Source: Ignavibacteriales bacterium (GTDB lineage Bacteria; Bacteroidota; Ignavibacteria; UBA10030). From it: 33,504 bases of DNA. The notes beneath the pieces were generated by a model. The model did not search any database, was not told the DNA's origin, and saw only the letters and a program-made list of their open reading frames with translations. Positions 1 to 9,345 of this stretch are shown one piece after another (positions within the stretch are counted from its first letter, which is position 1; each line of letters opens with the position of its first letter). The DNA is taken from positions 1 to 33,504 of the forward strand of contig JACPSI010000097.1 of the NCBI GenBank assembly GCA_016193365.1, read 5' to 3'. Both the position numbers and the translations under genes were made by a program.

Positions 1-336
1 AAACCTCGCGGCAACATAGCCCATCGCACTACCCGCTGCGCTCCCTGCACAGATTATGCCCGTGGAAGCGAGTGGCGGAAACAACAAAGGCGTGATAAAA
101 AAGAAGACTGAAGCCGGCAGCGCAAATGTCCATGCGCCCGTCATAGCAGCAATAATGACGAGTGGTGCAAAAGGATTTGCCCCGAGATCGCGCAGATTTT
201 CACGCGAGGCCAGTTCCAACAAGCCGCTCTTCATGAAAACGACAAAAAGAAGTACAAGGCCTGCAACAACTAGCAGAGATTGGAATCTGGATTTCTTGTT
301 TTCGCCGATACTGACAGCGCTGTTCTGTTGGCTCAT
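1..336 (-). CDS. TVP38/TMEM64 (DedA-like, SNARE-associated) membrane protein, N-terminal fragment
   Basis: This reading frame starts at an ATG (334-336) and stays open for 112 codons to the left edge, so only the N-terminus is present. It begins MSQQNSAVSIGENKKSRFQS, followed by a hydrophobic segment (about residues 20-36). A second hydrophobic stretch contains LPASVFFFITPLLFPPLAS and then a Gly/Ala-rich segment, GIICAGSAAGSAMGYVAARF. A helix, a proline-containing re-entrant-like loop and a glycine-rich helix ending in ARF is how TVP38/TMEM64 (PF09335) proteins are built. These are inner-membrane proteins, linked in some cases to lipid scrambling or transport; the role here is unknown. It diverges from the CBS-domain gene at 448. 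A promoter lies only 6 nt upstream of the ATG, which suggests a leaderless mRNA. The family call rests on pattern only. Confidence 0.7.
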   Translation of the reverse strand, partial: MSQQNSAVSIGENKKSRFQSLLVVAGLVLLFVVFMKSGLLELASRENLRDLGANPFAPLVIIAAMTGAWTFALPASVFFFITPLLFPPLASTGIICAGSAAGSAMGYVAARF

Positions 337-342
337 GATTCC

Positions 343-371
343 AGTATGCTCAAAATTGTCCGATTATTCAA
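343..371 (-). promoter_or_regulatory. Sigma70-like promoter for the TVP38-like gene, probably leaderless
   Basis: On the minus strand TTGAAT (366-371) is separated by exactly 17 bp from CATACT (343-348). Only 6 nt lie between the end of the -10 box and the ATG at 336, so transcription should begin at or next to the A of the start codon. No Shine-Dalgarno sequence fits. The geometry matches the promoter at 24781-24808. Start site is inferred, not shown. Confidence 0.5.
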
Positions 372-398
372 GCTTTTGAGCCACGTCAAGTGACTTCC

Positions 399-427
399 TT
401 GAACGACATGGCAAATTGGACTATATT
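399..427 (+). promoter_or_regulatory. Sigma70-like promoter for the CorC/HlyC-family gene
   Basis: TTGAAC (399-404), 17 bp, TATATT (422-427). The -10 box ends 20 nt before the ATG at 448, and a purine-rich Shine-Dalgarno (GAGAAGGAG) lies between. The same -10 hexamer and spacing recur at 8749-8777 and 21023-21051, which supports the call. Confidence 0.55.
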
Positions 428-447
428 GGCGATGAGAAGGAGTATTC

Positions 448-1770
448 ATGAATTTTTGGACTGTCACGTTCGACATCTTGGTCGTTCTGTTTTTTGTCGC
501 GCTGAACGGTTTTTTCGTTGCGGCAGAGTTTGCCATTGTTAAGGTTCGAGTTACCCAAATCGATCCTTTGGTGCACAGGGGACATTTTCGCGCCAGGATT
601 GCCAAGGACATCATTACGCACCTCGACGCCTATCTTTCCGCAACCCAACTCGGCATTACGATGGCAAGCCTTGCGCTCGGGTGGATTGGCGAGCCTTTTG
701 TCGCGACGATGATTGGCCCGATCCTGTTCAACATAGGAATTTCAAATCTTCAGGTGATTGAGGCCGCCTCCTTCGCGGTAGCTTTCTCTTTCATTACGTT
801 CCTGCATATTGTTTTAGGCGAATTAGCTCCAAAATCGCTGGCGATTCAGAAGGCTGCCAAAACGACGTTGCTTGTGGCCTACCCCTTGCGCTTGTTTTTC
901 CTCCTGTTTAAGCCGGTGATCTTCTCCCTCAATTCTCTTGCAAACGCCATTCTAAAGATCTTCGGATTCCAACCTGTCACGGAGTCAGAACTGCTGCATT
1001 CGGAAGAGGAGCTGCGGCTTCTTCTTGCGCAGGACAAGAGGGTTTCCGTTGGCAGCAAGACCATTGTTTTGAATGCCATGGATTTCCGCAAAAAGCAAGC
1101 CCGGCTGGTGATGATACCGCGGAAAGAGATTATCGCCATATCATACCTGGCTGCCTTGAAGGAAAGCCTGGAGGTTATGAGGGCGAACAAGTTCTCGCGC
1201 TACCCTGTCTATAAAGAGTCGCTTGACAACGTGGTTGGCATCGTCCACACAAAGGACATTTTTAAACATGAGCGCCACCTGGAGCAGGATTTCAGCGTTG
1301 ACTCTGTGTTGCGCGATGCTCCCTTCATGCCCGAAACAGTCTCGCTCGAGAAGGTGCTGGAAACAATGCTTCAAAAGAAGATTCATATGATTATGCTCGC
1401 AGATGAGTACGGCGGTACGGCCGGGCTTCTCACGTTGGAGAATGTCCTTGAAGAACTTGTCGGCAATATTCAGGATGAGCATGATAAAGAGCCTCCGGAA
1501 GTAACGAAAGTCAGCGAGGATGAATACGTTGTGGATGCAAGCATATCCACAAACGACGTCGAGCGGTTGCTCAACCAGGAGCTCTCGCCGAAAGACATTC
1601 TGTCCATCGGAGCCTTTATCATCGAAAAACTTGGGCACATCCCGCGCGTTGGGGAATCTCTTCGTGTGAACGGGACAGAATTCACGGTCGAGAAAGTCAG
1701 CGACCTTGTTGTCGACACGATTCGAATCAAGCGTATCCCCATTGTGCCCGCCGCCGAAGAACCCTTGTGA
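448..1770 (+). CDS. CNNM/CorC-HlyC family transporter (DUF21 + CBS pair + CorC_HlyC)
   Basis: A 440-aa integral membrane protein with the full CNNM/CorC architecture. The DUF21 membrane domain covers about residues 1-190, starting with a long hydrophobic helix that contains VALNGFFVAAEFAIVKVR. A tandem CBS pair spans about 205-330 (EVMRANKFSRYPVYKESLDN, then KKIHMIMLADEYGGTAGLLT). A C-terminal CorC_HlyC domain lies at about 350-430, including IGAFIIEKLGHIPRVGESL. Homologues are linked to Mg2+/Co2+ homeostasis or efflux, the CBS pair acting as an adenine-nucleotide sensor. The HlyC (haemolysin) label is historical. The start is supported by GAGAAGGAG six bases upstream and a promoter at 399-427. 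The stop lies 16 bp before the amylase start, so both may share a transcript. The ion specificity cannot be read from sequence. Confidence 0.93.
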   Translation: MNFWTVTFDILVVLFFVALNGFFVAAEFAIVKVRVTQIDPLVHRGHFRARIAKDIITHLDAYLSATQLGITMASLALGWIGEPFVATMIGPILFNIGISNLQVIEAASFAVAFSFITFLHIVLGELAPKSLAIQKAAKTTLLVAYPLRLFFLLFKPVIFSLNSLANAILKIFGFQPVTESELLHSEEELRLLLAQDKRVSVGSKTIVLNAMDFRKKQARLVMIPRKEIIAISYLAALKESLEVMRANKFSRYPVYKESLDNVVGIVHTKDIFKHERHLEQDFSVDSVLRDAPFMPETVSLEKVLETMLQKKIHMIMLADEYGGTAGLLTLENVLEELVGNIQDEHDKEPPEVTKVSEDEYVVDASISTNDVERLLNQELSPKDILSIGAFIIEKLGHIPRVGESLRVNGTEFTVEKVSDLVVDTIRIKRIPIVPAAEEPL

Positions 1771-1786
1771 CAAATGTGAGGAGACG

Positions 1787-3589
1787 ATGAGAAGTCGACG
1801 TCGGTCAGCACCAGCACAAACGGCGGTTTTTCTTTTGCTGATTTCGTGTTCACTCAATGCGCAATCCGGCAGCCTTGAATGGGCAAAGGACGCTGTGTGG
1901 TACCAGATTTTCCCCGAGCGTTTTCGCAACGGCAACACTTCCAACGACCCCACGCCGAAAGAAATGGAAATCAAGCCGCCCCGGACATGGCAGGTGTCGC
2001 CCTGGACCGCTGATTGGTACAAACTCCAGCCATGGGAGCTCAGCCATAGCAAGAATTTTTACGAAAATGTTTTTGACCGGCGCTACGGCGGCGACCTGGA
2101 GGGCATCCTTCAGAAAATTGGTTATCTCAACGAACTGGGCGTCACTGCCATGTACTTGAATCCCATCTTCGAGGCCTACTCTCTCCACAAATACGACGCT
2201 TCAACCTATCATCACATTGACAACAATTTCGGGCCCGATGCGCAAGGCGATCTGGAATTGATGAAACGCGAAACCAACGACCCTGCCACGTGGAGCTGGT
2301 CTGCCGCGGACGATCTTTTCCTGCGGCTCATCCGTGAAGCGCACAGCCAGGGCATCCGGATTATCATCGACGGTGTGTTCAATCACTGCGGAACCCGCTT
2401 CTGGGCTTTCCAGGACGTTCTCGCGAACCAAGGCAAATCGAAATACGCCGATTGGTTTGATATCCTCAAATGGGATGACCCGGCGACAAGAGAAAACGAA
2501 TTCGATTACAAAGGCTGGTGGGGGTCAAAGCATTTGCCGGAGTTCAAAGAGAACGAAAACGGTTTTCTGCCGGCAGTCACGGAGTATTTTTTCCATGTGA
2601 CAAGTCGTTGGATGGATCCCAACGGCGACGGAGACCCTTCGGACGGTATTGACGGCTGGCGTCTTGATGTTGCCAACGACGTTTCCCCAGTTTTCTGGAA
2701 GCGATGGCGGAAGCATGTGAAATCGATCAATCCCGAAGCGCTCATTGTGGGAGAAATCTGGGACGATGCATCGCAGTGGCTTGCCGGTGACCAATTCGAT
2801 GCCGTGATGAACTACCGATTTGCATACGCGTGCGTGAAGTTCTTCATCAATTCAGCTAGCAAAAGCATGACAGTTTCAGAGTTCGACCGAGAGCTGGCTG
2901 CTGTCCGCGGAAGCTACAAGGGAGAAACGAACTTCCTGCTCCAGAACCTCATCGACAGTCACGATACCGACCGCCTGTCCTCGATGATCGTCAACCCGAA
3001 TCGGGACTACGACCGCAAGGCAGGCCCGCGGGACAACCCTGAGTACAATCTTCGGAAACCCCGGCAGGAAGAGCTCCACATTCAGAAACTCGTGGTCCTT
3101 TTTCAGATGACGTATCTCGGTGCGCCAATGATCTATTATGGAGACGAAGCCGGCATGTGGGGCGCTGATGACCCCGACGACCGAAAGCCTATGACGTGGG
3201 AAGACCTCGCCTTTGAGGATGAAAAGTCTCATCCATTGCCGGGAAGATCCAGGCCCGTCGACCCTGTCGAGTTCGACAAGAATCTCTTTGCGTTTTACAA
3301 ACAATTGGTGGCGATCAGAAAAAGCCACGAGCCATTGCGACGCGGAGGTTTCAGAACGCTCATCACCGACGACAAGAAGAAAGTATACGTGTTTGAACGA
3401 CGAACTCCTTCGGATTTCATCATCGTGGCTCTGAATAACGACATGTCGCCCCAAAGTGTTTCACTTAAGGCGTCGGGTAATTTTGTCGAGCTGGTCTCGA
3501 ATGGGGAAATCCCATCGGCTGACGGTCAACTCACGTTGAACCTCGAACCGAAAGCCGGAAAAATTCTTTCCCCTGTGAAAGGAAGGTGA
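1787..3589 (+). CDS. Secreted GH13 alpha-amylase family glycosidase (cyclomaltodextrinase/neopullulanase-like)
   Basis: A 600-aa glycoside hydrolase family 13 enzyme acting on alpha-1,4/1,6-glucans. The ATG at 1787 is chosen over an upstream in-frame start at 1706 because GTGAGGAG precedes it and a signal peptide follows at once, ending near SLNAQ. The mature protein opens with AKDAVWYQIFPERFRNGN, as in neopullulanase/cyclomaltodextrinase enzymes. All four GH13 regions are present: DGVFNHCG (I), GWRLDVAND with nucleophile Asp294 (II), IVGEIW with acid/base Glu323 (III), and LIDSHDTDR with Asp393 (IV). The enzyme should be periplasmic or extracellular. An LISC motif in the signal region leaves lipidation possible. 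No T9SS tail is seen. Exact substrate (starch, maltodextrin, pullulan) is not resolved. Confidence 0.93.
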   Translation: MRSRRRSAPAQTAVFLLLISCSLNAQSGSLEWAKDAVWYQIFPERFRNGNTSNDPTPKEMEIKPPRTWQVSPWTADWYKLQPWELSHSKNFYENVFDRRYGGDLEGILQKIGYLNELGVTAMYLNPIFEAYSLHKYDASTYHHIDNNFGPDAQGDLELMKRETNDPATWSWSAADDLFLRLIREAHSQGIRIIIDGVFNHCGTRFWAFQDVLANQGKSKYADWFDILKWDDPATRENEFDYKGWWGSKHLPEFKENENGFLPAVTEYFFHVTSRWMDPNGDGDPSDGIDGWRLDVANDVSPVFWKRWRKHVKSINPEALIVGEIWDDASQWLAGDQFDAVMNYRFAYACVKFFINSASKSMTVSEFDRELAAVRGSYKGETNFLLQNLIDSHDTDRLSSMIVNPNRDYDRKAGPRDNPEYNLRKPRQEELHIQKLVVLFQMTYLGAPMIYYGDEAGMWGADDPDDRKPMTWEDLAFEDEKSHPLPGRSRPVDPVEFDKNLFAFYKQLVAIRKSHEPLRRGGFRTLITDDKKKVYVFERRTPSDFIIVALNNDMSPQSVSLKASGNFVELVSNGEIPSADGQLTLNLEPKAGKILSPVKGR

Positions 3590-3592
3590 GAC

Positions 3593-4123
3593 GTGCAAGA
3601 AACTGCTGACCAATACATTGCACGGATCTCCGGTTACGTTCATGGCAAAGACCATTTCAGGATCCTTCAATCCACGGTGAAGAAATTGACGTCGTTGATC
3701 ACGAAAGGGACCCGGCGCGCGTTCCTTCAGCCGCCAGAACCGGGAAAATGGACGGCGGGTGAAATCCTTGCTCACCTTGCAGAAAGTGAACTTGTGTTCG
3801 GATATCGATTACGGCTCGTGCTTGCTGCAAACGGGACGGTCGTCCAGGCATTCGACCAGAATCGGTGGCAGACAAATGCTGGTTATCTCAACAAAGACAC
3901 AAAAAAGTCGTTCGAGCTTTTCTGCGTCTTGAGGGAAAACAACCTCAGACTTCTCAAATCCCTGACAAAAGGCCAATGGGATGCTTACGGCATGCATCAG
4001 GAACGGGGCAGGGAGAATATTGCACGGATGGTGGAATTGTACGCGGGCCATGATGTGAATCATCTGCGTCAACTGGAAGCAATTGTCATATCTGATGGAA
4101 AAGGTAAAGGGGGGAAGAAGTGA
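3593..4123 (+). CDS. DinB-family (four-helix, metal-binding) protein
   Basis: A 176-aa soluble protein that fits the DinB/YfiT-like four-helix fold. Three histidines sit where the family binds a divalent metal: His61 in GEILAHLAESE, and His153 and His157 in YAGHDVNHLRQLEAI. The preceding PPEPGKWTAGEILAHL is typical of these proteins. Members include thiol-dependent S-transferases and many uncharacterised damage-related proteins; no substrate can be inferred. Translation starts at GTG (3593) with GGAAGGTGAG upstream, only 3 bp after the amylase stop. The TGA overlaps the GTG of the next gene (GTGA), so the two are translationally coupled. Confidence 0.8.
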   Translation: MQETADQYIARISGYVHGKDHFRILQSTVKKLTSLITKGTRRAFLQPPEPGKWTAGEILAHLAESELVFGYRLRLVLAANGTVVQAFDQNRWQTNAGYLNKDTKKSFELFCVLRENNLRLLKSLTKGQWDAYGMHQERGRENIARMVELYAGHDVNHLRQLEAIVISDGKGKGGKK

Positions 4124-4545
4124 GTCTCTTAGCACGTCGACCAAAAGAACGCGATTATTCCCACCGCGCGTTGATTGATAAGCTCGGAGTAAAGGAAGTT
4201 TCAAAAGTCTCCGTCATTGGTGTTGACGACGCAGAATTCCTCAAGCAGCTTCATGACCGGGCGAGCGATATTTCCTTCGGCAGGTTGGCCCGAGAATCCG
4301 ATTTCGTTTTTTTCTCGGCAGATTCGACCTTGGAGCTCAAGAAACTCAGGAACCTGAAAAGATTTTTGAAAATGGACGGTGCAATCTGGATTGTCTCCTT
4401 GAAAGGTAAGCTTGCTCGAATCAAAGATCTGGATGTCATGAGAGCGGCAAAATCCGCGGGGCTCGTGGACAACAAGGTTGTGGGATTCTCGGAAACACAT
4501 ACCTCTTTGAAATTAGTCATTCCCCTCGCTAAGAGGCCAAGGTGA
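4120..4545 (+). CDS. DUF3052-like protein
   Basis: A 141-aa cytoplasmic protein resembling DUF3052. It opens with YSHRALIDKLGVKE, continues with a beta-alpha stretch SKVSVIGVDDAEFLKQL, a segment DFVFFSADSTLELKKL, and ends with VVGFSETHTSLKLVIPLAKR, the pattern usual for the family (THTALKFVIP in others). The fold looks like a small Rossmann-type domain. No catalytic motif is evident and the function is unknown. It starts at GTG 4120, overlapping the DinB-like stop by 4 nt, with AAAGGGGGGAAG as ribosome binding site. It overlaps the next gene in the same way, so it is part of a coupled set. Confidence 0.7.
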   Translation: MSLLARRPKERDYSHRALIDKLGVKEVSKVSVIGVDDAEFLKQLHDRASDISFGRLARESDFVFFSADSTLELKKLRNLKRFLKMDGAIWIVSLKGKLARIKDLDVMRAAKSAGLVDNKVVGFSETHTSLKLVIPLAKRPR

Positions 4546-5060
4546 TTCGCCCGAAAATAACGAACTTCATTGTCCTTTTTGTTTCTCTGACCGCATGCAC
4601 CAACAAGCCTACCTCGGAGGAGAAACTTCTTGAGCAAGCCTTCGACGCAATCAAGAGTGATGACTGGGAAGCGTACAGCGCTTTGACGATCACTTACGCT
4701 GATTTTCTTATGAAGGCCCAGCACATCAACGCCTTTAACGAAAAGAACAGCTATGCGGGCGGTGTACTGAAGCCTGAACAACGAAAACAGCAAGAACAAG
4801 AATTCCGGGCGACTGTGAAAGGCGGGCCGGGTATTATCGATTTCAAAAATTCGAGTTTTGTCTCTTCGGGAAGAATAGTGCATTCCGGGAGTCTCGAAGC
4901 TTTCGAAGGCCCGGATATTCCATACAGGATTTTCGGCATTGTGGCAGAATCTGCCGGAGGTTCGGCCGTACCCGAATATCCGCGATTCATGGTTGTTCCA
5001 TGGAATGAAGAATTCCGCATCATGAAACTCGAATTCCCACGGGACGGAGGCACTCAATGA
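4542..5060 (+). CDS. Small predicted lipoprotein, unknown function
   Basis: A 172-aa protein with a short lipoprotein signal: a hydrophobic core FIVLFVSL followed by the lipobox LTAC, so Cys19 would be lipidated. The mature part begins with an acidic helix ([23 protein letters not shown]) reminiscent of small stress or DUF4878-like lipoproteins, and then beta-rich sequence. I do not recognise the family. The GTG start (4542) overlaps the preceding stop, and its own stop overlaps the ATG of the subtilase. The tight coupling suggests it may assist or accompany the secreted protease, but this is inference only. Confidence 0.7.
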   Translation: MIRPKITNFIVLFVSLTACTNKPTSEEKLLEQAFDAIKSDDWEAYSALTITYADFLMKAQHINAFNEKNSYAGGVLKPEQRKQQEQEFRATVKGGPGIIDFKNSSFVSSGRIVHSGSLEAFEGPDIPYRIFGIVAESAGGSAVPEYPRFMVVPWNEEFRIMKLEFPRDGGTQ

Positions 5061-8000
5061 CTACATCAGTAAGCGCACATCGGGTCTCAAGCGTACTTTT
5101 CTGTTTATGCTGGGCCGCTTCGTTTTCTTTCGGACAGAGCTCCGAGTACAAGTTCTTCGAGAAGAATTCTGTTCAGCGCCAGGCATCCTCCAACCGGCAT
5201 CAAATCCGGCGAAAGCCCGGGCAGGTCGGTCGGGTTGCCATACTAAGGGATGGGACGACAAAAACACATCTTGTCGACCTGACTGATCAGGTTCGCCTGA
5301 TTGTAGAATTCAAAGAGGAACCGTTGTTCCTCCAGCAAGCCCGAAACTCTTCAGCGGTTCTTCACAAATCGTCGGTTCAACAAAGGTTCTCACAGTTTTC
5401 CTCCGACATCGCCTCCATCGTTCACTCTGCGTCGGCGCAACTGAAGACTGCTCTTGCTGAGCCTGTTGTCACCCGGAGGTACTACAAAATTTTTTACGGC
5501 GTCGCACTCAACGCACCTCGCGCCGCCATCTCTGAGATCCGCAACCTCTCCTATGTGAAGGCAGTGCATGACGACGAGAAAGTTCAGGCTCACCTGGACC
5601 GGAGCGTCCACCTGATTCGCGCAGACAGTGTGCGGGCAAAATACGGCACGCAAGGTGAGGACGTCATCGTTGGAATTATCGACACCGGCATTGATTATTT
5701 TCACCCTTCACTCGGTGGCTCTGCATTTCCGAACAGCAAAGTTATCGGTGGTTATGACCTTGAGAATAACGATCCCGACCCTTTTGATGATAACGGACAC
5801 GGTACGCATGTTGCCGGCATCGTAGCGGCCGACGGCGACAGCATCAAAGGCGTTGCGCCAAAAGCAAAATTGATGGCATTCAAAGTTCTTGGTGCGTACG
5901 GATCGGGTCAGTTTTCAACAGTTCTTGCCGGCATCGAACGTGCTGTTGACCCCAACAATGATGATGATTACGCTGACAGAGTGCATATTGCGAACATGAG
6001 CCTCGGCGGGTCCGGGCATCCGGATGACCCTCTCTCGGCGGCAGTGGACAATGCTGTCAGGCTCGGAGTGACGTTCTGCATTTCGGCCGGTAATTCAGGC
6101 AGGTTCCGGAGCATCGGGAGTCCGGGAACTGCCCGTCTTGCGATTACTGTCGGGGCGAGCAACGATCTTGACAAGCTGGCGGGTTTTAGCTCGCGAGGGC
6201 CGACGACCAGGACCTACGCCATCAAGCCCGACGTCGTAGCGCCGGGCGTCAACATCTTGTCTACGGTACCAGGAGGCTTCGACAGCTACAGTGGGACTTC
6301 CATGTCTTCACCTCATGTCGCCGGTGTTTGCGCTCTCCTGAAAGCCATTCATCCAACGTGGCTTCCTGGGTACATGAAATCTGCGCTGGTCACTTCGGCT
6401 GTCGACCTTGGAGAAGAGGTGATGGCACAGGGTGGAGGACGTATTGATGCTGTCCGCGCGGCGGAGATCGGTTCGTTTGCTATTCCGTCGGGGCTGCATT
6501 TCGGGTTGGACGACGCCAACATGAACCCCTGGACGCGAAACGATACTCTCTGGGTGCATAACAACCAGACGTTGAGTCAGAGTTATTCCCTCTCGACCGG
6601 CCCTCTTCTCTCCGGGGTTTCTCTATCTCTCAGTCCTCAGTCTTTCTCCGTTGACTCAGGCAGCGCGCAACCCGTCGTTGTTTCGTTGTCAGTCGATAAC
6701 AGCATTGTTCCGTTTCCCGACAGCGGTTCGCTTGCTTATAGCGGAGTTCTCAACATATCCGGTTCTACTGACACGATGCATGTCCCATGGGCTTTCGTGA
6801 AAGCTGCAAAGCTCATTTTGACGTTCAACGAGCCATCGTTCTTTGCCGTTGCCGGAAAGAAATTTGTAGCGTATTCATTCGAGGCGGACTCTATTTCGTC
6901 GATGTACGCAGAGCTTGTGGTCCCGAGGGGCTCTTTCGACATCATGAGTGAATTTTTTGACGGCAGCAAAATGAGGATCGTGCTGCGAGAACAGGTGCAA
7001 ATCAACAGCTTTACTTCGTTGTCGATCAGTTCAACGGAAGCTCAGTACTACGTTGCTCCCCGCGGCCGTGACGACCAGGGGACGCCTCTTTCAAGCTTCA
7101 GCATTTCAGAAAAAATACATTGCGTGGCGTTCCCCGATTCTTCTCTGTTAAACAGTTGGATCTTTTTGGGATTCAGGGACACTTTTTATCTGTCTTCAAT
7201 ATCAGAGCGATTTGCGTTTTTGGTGGGCGAATACGCTTCCGACGGACTCGGCAAAAATATCGTCGTTCAACACCAACCCGTGCAGAATCTTCAGCAGAGT
7301 GTCACGCTGCTGAATTCTGTTGATTCCTTTCGCAGGCAAAGTGTCGGGATCGAATTCCCTCCCTCTGCACAAACTCGAGGTGTCGGGGTGGTCTTTCTGC
7401 AGAAAATTCTTCAAAACGACGACGCCTTCTATCTCGGTTTTGCTCCTCTGAATCCGACTCCCGTGGGTAAAAGCTGGGTCTCGGGACTTCTCATTACTCC
7501 CGACGTCCATCCCAACTTTGGATTCACTGCACTCGTGGAGGCGTACGATGAGTTGTTTGAGGTATTCCCGTTCGGCACTGTTGGACGATTCTACCTGAAC
7601 ACACCTCCGTTCGCAGTCGTGCGCGACAGTGTTGCCGCGTTCTGGGGCCGCAACCTCCCTACCCACACGTTTCTTTCTCCCCCGGGAGGAATACACAGGT
7701 TTGGAAACCCGCCTGTGTATACTGATGCGTTTCATATCAACAATTACTACGGTGTCTCCAACGTTGCCGCATTCCCTTATTTTTATGGCCCCCTCGACGA
7801 GAACAAATCTGTCCTCATGGCCGGTTTCACGCTCTACGACAGTCAGGACAATGTTATCGCAAAAGACACACTGTTGAACAGCGTTCCTGTTGATGTTCCG
7901 CCCGGAGAATATCGGTTACGGGTTTCCTACGCCGGTTACCACGTCAACGATGTGAGAGGGTCCGCAACCCTAACGACGCGGTTCGATTTGCGCCGGCCCG

Positions 8001-8728
8001 ACCCTAACCCGCCGGGCCTGAGTTCGATGAAGATTCTCAACTCGCAGCAAAAGCCCTTTGCGAGTCTGCAGAAGGACGAGAATGCCACGCTTCTTTTTTC
8101 TTCCAACGACCTGAAGCTCGAGGTGGACGATTTCTCCGCCTCGTTTAAATATCAACCTGTAGCGGACTCGACAAAAGTCTCGTATCGGCTGCATGGCACA
8201 GACACGTGGACATCGTTGGGTTTAACTCTTCTTTCCGAGGACTCGACGAGCCTTTTGACTCCCGGCAAACTCTACAGAGCGGACCTTTCCGCCACAACGT
8301 CGTTTGATTCTGCTGCCATTGACCTTCTGTTTCAAATCCAGGATGAAAGCGGAAATTCCACCGAATGGGTGTTGGATCCCGCTTTCGGCGTTGGAAATTT
8401 CGGCAACCCTTCTTCAGTAAAGGAAACGCAGAAAACTACTATTATCCCGACAGAATTTACGTTATTCCAAAATTTCCCCAACCCATTTAATCCCCTGACA
8501 CGCATTGTCTACGACCTGCCGCAAAGAGCCAAAGTCAGCCTTTTCGTATACAATGTTCTGGGCCAGGTTATGACGTCTCTTGCGGATGAGGAGAAAGATG
8601 CCGGACGGTATGAAATAACATGGGACGGAAAAGCAAGCGATGGCCAGCCGTTAAGCACGGGTGTGTATTTCTACAGGCTCCATGCTGGTACATTCGTTGC
8701 TACGAAAAAGCTCCTCTTAATGAAGTAG
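5057..8728 (+). CDS. Secreted S8 subtilisin-like serine protease with T9SS C-terminal sorting domain
   Basis: A 1223-aa multidomain exoprotease. Residues 1-27 are a signal peptide (SFSFGQSS at the cleavage region). An I9-type propeptide region, about 60-180, contains [14 protein letters not shown] and [19 protein letters not shown]. The S8 catalytic domain spans about 195-470 with Asp209 ([12 protein letters not shown]), His248 ([10 protein letters not shown]) and Ser415 ([12 protein letters not shown]). About 600 residues of beta-rich sequence follow. The C-terminal 90 residues form a type A T9SS sorting domain ([17 protein letters not shown] ... STGVYFYRL ... KKLLLMK). The protein should cross the outer membrane by the type IX system and be attached or released after removal of the tail. 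The ATG overlaps the lipoprotein stop (ATGA). Likely role: extracellular protein degradation. Confidence 0.95.
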   Translation: MTTSVSAHRVSSVLFCLCWAASFSFGQSSEYKFFEKNSVQRQASSNRHQIRRKPGQVGRVAILRDGTTKTHLVDLTDQVRLIVEFKEEPLFLQQARNSSAVLHKSSVQQRFSQFSSDIASIVHSASAQLKTALAEPVVTRRYYKIFYGVALNAPRAAISEIRNLSYVKAVHDDEKVQAHLDRSVHLIRADSVRAKYGTQGEDVIVGIIDTGIDYFHPSLGGSAFPNSKVIGGYDLENNDPDPFDDNGHGTHVAGIVAADGDSIKGVAPKAKLMAFKVLGAYGSGQFSTVLAGIERAVDPNNDDDYADRVHIANMSLGGSGHPDDPLSAAVDNAVRLGVTFCISAGNSGRFRSIGSPGTARLAITVGASNDLDKLAGFSSRGPTTRTYAIKPDVVAPGVNILSTVPGGFDSYSGTSMSSPHVAGVCALLKAIHPTWLPGYMKSALVTSAVDLGEEVMAQGGGRIDAVRAAEIGSFAIPSGLHFGLDDANMNPWTRNDTLWVHNNQTLSQSYSLSTGPLLSGVSLSLSPQSFSVDSGSAQPVVVSLSVDNSIVPFPDSGSLAYSGVLNISGSTDTMHVPWAFVKAAKLILTFNEPSFFAVAGKKFVAYSFEADSISSMYAELVVPRGSFDIMSEFFDGSKMRIVLREQVQINSFTSLSISSTEAQYYVAPRGRDDQGTPLSSFSISEKIHCVAFPDSSLLNSWIFLGFRDTFYLSSISERFAFLVGEYASDGLGKNIVVQHQPVQNLQQSVTLLNSVDSFRRQSVGIEFPPSAQTRGVGVVFLQKILQNDDAFYLGFAPLNPTPVGKSWVSGLLITPDVHPNFGFTALVEAYDELFEVFPFGTVGRFYLNTPPFAVVRDSVAAFWGRNLPTHTFLSPPGGIHRFGNPPVYTDAFHINNYYGVSNVAAFPYFYGPLDENKSVLMAGFTLYDSQDNVIAKDTLLNSVPVDVPPGEYRLRVSYAGYHVNDVRGSATLTTRFDLRRPDPNPPGLSSMKILNSQQKPFASLQKDENATLLFSSNDLKLEVDDFSASFKYQPVADSTKVSYRLHGTDTWTSLGLTLLSEDSTSLLTPGKLYRADLSATTSFDSAAIDLLFQIQDESGNSTEWVLDPAFGVGNFGNPSSVKETQKTTIIPTEFTLFQNFPNPFNPLTRIVYDLPQRAKVSLFVYNVLGQVMTSLADEEKDAGRYEITWDGKASDGQPLSTGVYFYRLHAGTFVATKKLLLMK

Positions 8729-8748
8729 ACGCGTCCGTGGTTGATTCG

Positions 8749-8777
8749 TTGAATCACAGGGCGCCATTGGTTATATT
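8749..8777 (+). promoter_or_regulatory. Sigma70-like promoter for the deformylase gene
   Basis: TTGAAT (8749-8754), 17 bp, TATATT (8772-8777), ending 23 nt before the deformylase ATG. A short dyad TGATTC-GTT-GAATCA overlaps the -35 element. It has no T-tract, so it is not a good terminator for the subtilase, but it could bind a regulator. Confidence 0.5.
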
Positions 8778-8800
8778 CTCAAGCCATTCACGGGGATGAC

Positions 8801-9322
8801 ATGGCTGCAAAAGAGATCCTCCTGCTGGGCAACCCTGTTCTTCGTCAAAAGTGTTCAGCTGTAAAAGACGTTCGCTCTGCGGACATCAGGTTGTTGACCG
8901 AAGACCTCAGGGATACGCTTCAGGACTTTCGCCAGCGAAAAGGATTCGGACGTGGAATCGCCGCTCCCCAGATCGGCTCGACCCGAAGGGTCATTTACAT
9001 CGATTTTGAGTACGCGGGCGCTCTCATTAATCCGAAAATCGTTCAGAGGAGTTCCAACAAATTCTCGTTATGGGATGATTGTTTCTCCTTCCCGGATATT
9101 CTTGTTCACGTGACCAGGAATTACAGAATTACCGTGTCTTTTTTGGATGAGTCCGGAAAAGCACAAAAGTTAAAAGCAGAGGGAGCGCTTTCCGAGCTGC
9201 TTCAGCACGAAATAGACCACGTTAACGGCATCCTTGCGATTGATCGCGCCGTTGATTCCAAACACATTATCCTGAGGTCTGAATTTGAAAAACTGTCCCA
9301 CAATTCCCCTCTGATGTTATAA
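8801..9322 (+). CDS. Peptide deformylase-family protein, divergent motif II
   Basis: A 173-aa protein with the peptide deformylase fold. Motif I is GRGIAAPQIG (about residues 50-60). Motif III is LLQHEIDHVNG, supplying the two metal-binding His and the catalytic Glu. Motif II, normally EGCLS, reads DDCFS: the metal-ligand Cys is kept but the Glu-Gly pair is Asp-Asp. Canonical deformylases remove the N-formyl group from nascent proteins. This copy resembles the divergent type II/III-like paralogues, so it may be a second deformylase or have another substrate. The ATG at 8801 is preceded by a weak purine run (CGGGGATG) and a promoter at 8749. Activity is plausible because the metal triad is complete. 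Confidence 0.85.
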   Translation: MAAKEILLLGNPVLRQKCSAVKDVRSADIRLLTEDLRDTLQDFRQRKGFGRGIAAPQIGSTRRVIYIDFEYAGALINPKIVQRSSNKFSLWDDCFSFPDILVHVTRNYRITVSFLDESGKAQKLKAEGALSELLQHEIDHVNGILAIDRAVDSKHIILRSEFEKLSHNSPLML

Positions 9323-9345
9323 CCACCACAAACCAAGGAGGCTTT

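Noticed and set aside
1706-1786. Longer N-terminus for the GH13 gene from the upstream in-frame ATG
   Set aside because: The extension overlaps the CBS-protein gene and would bury the signal peptide; the ATG at 1787 has a good ribosome site.
1141-2052. 303-codon minus-strand frame
   Set aside because: It lies opposite the CBS protein and the start of the GH13 gene, has no ribosome site and no family-like motif; both plus-strand genes are certain.
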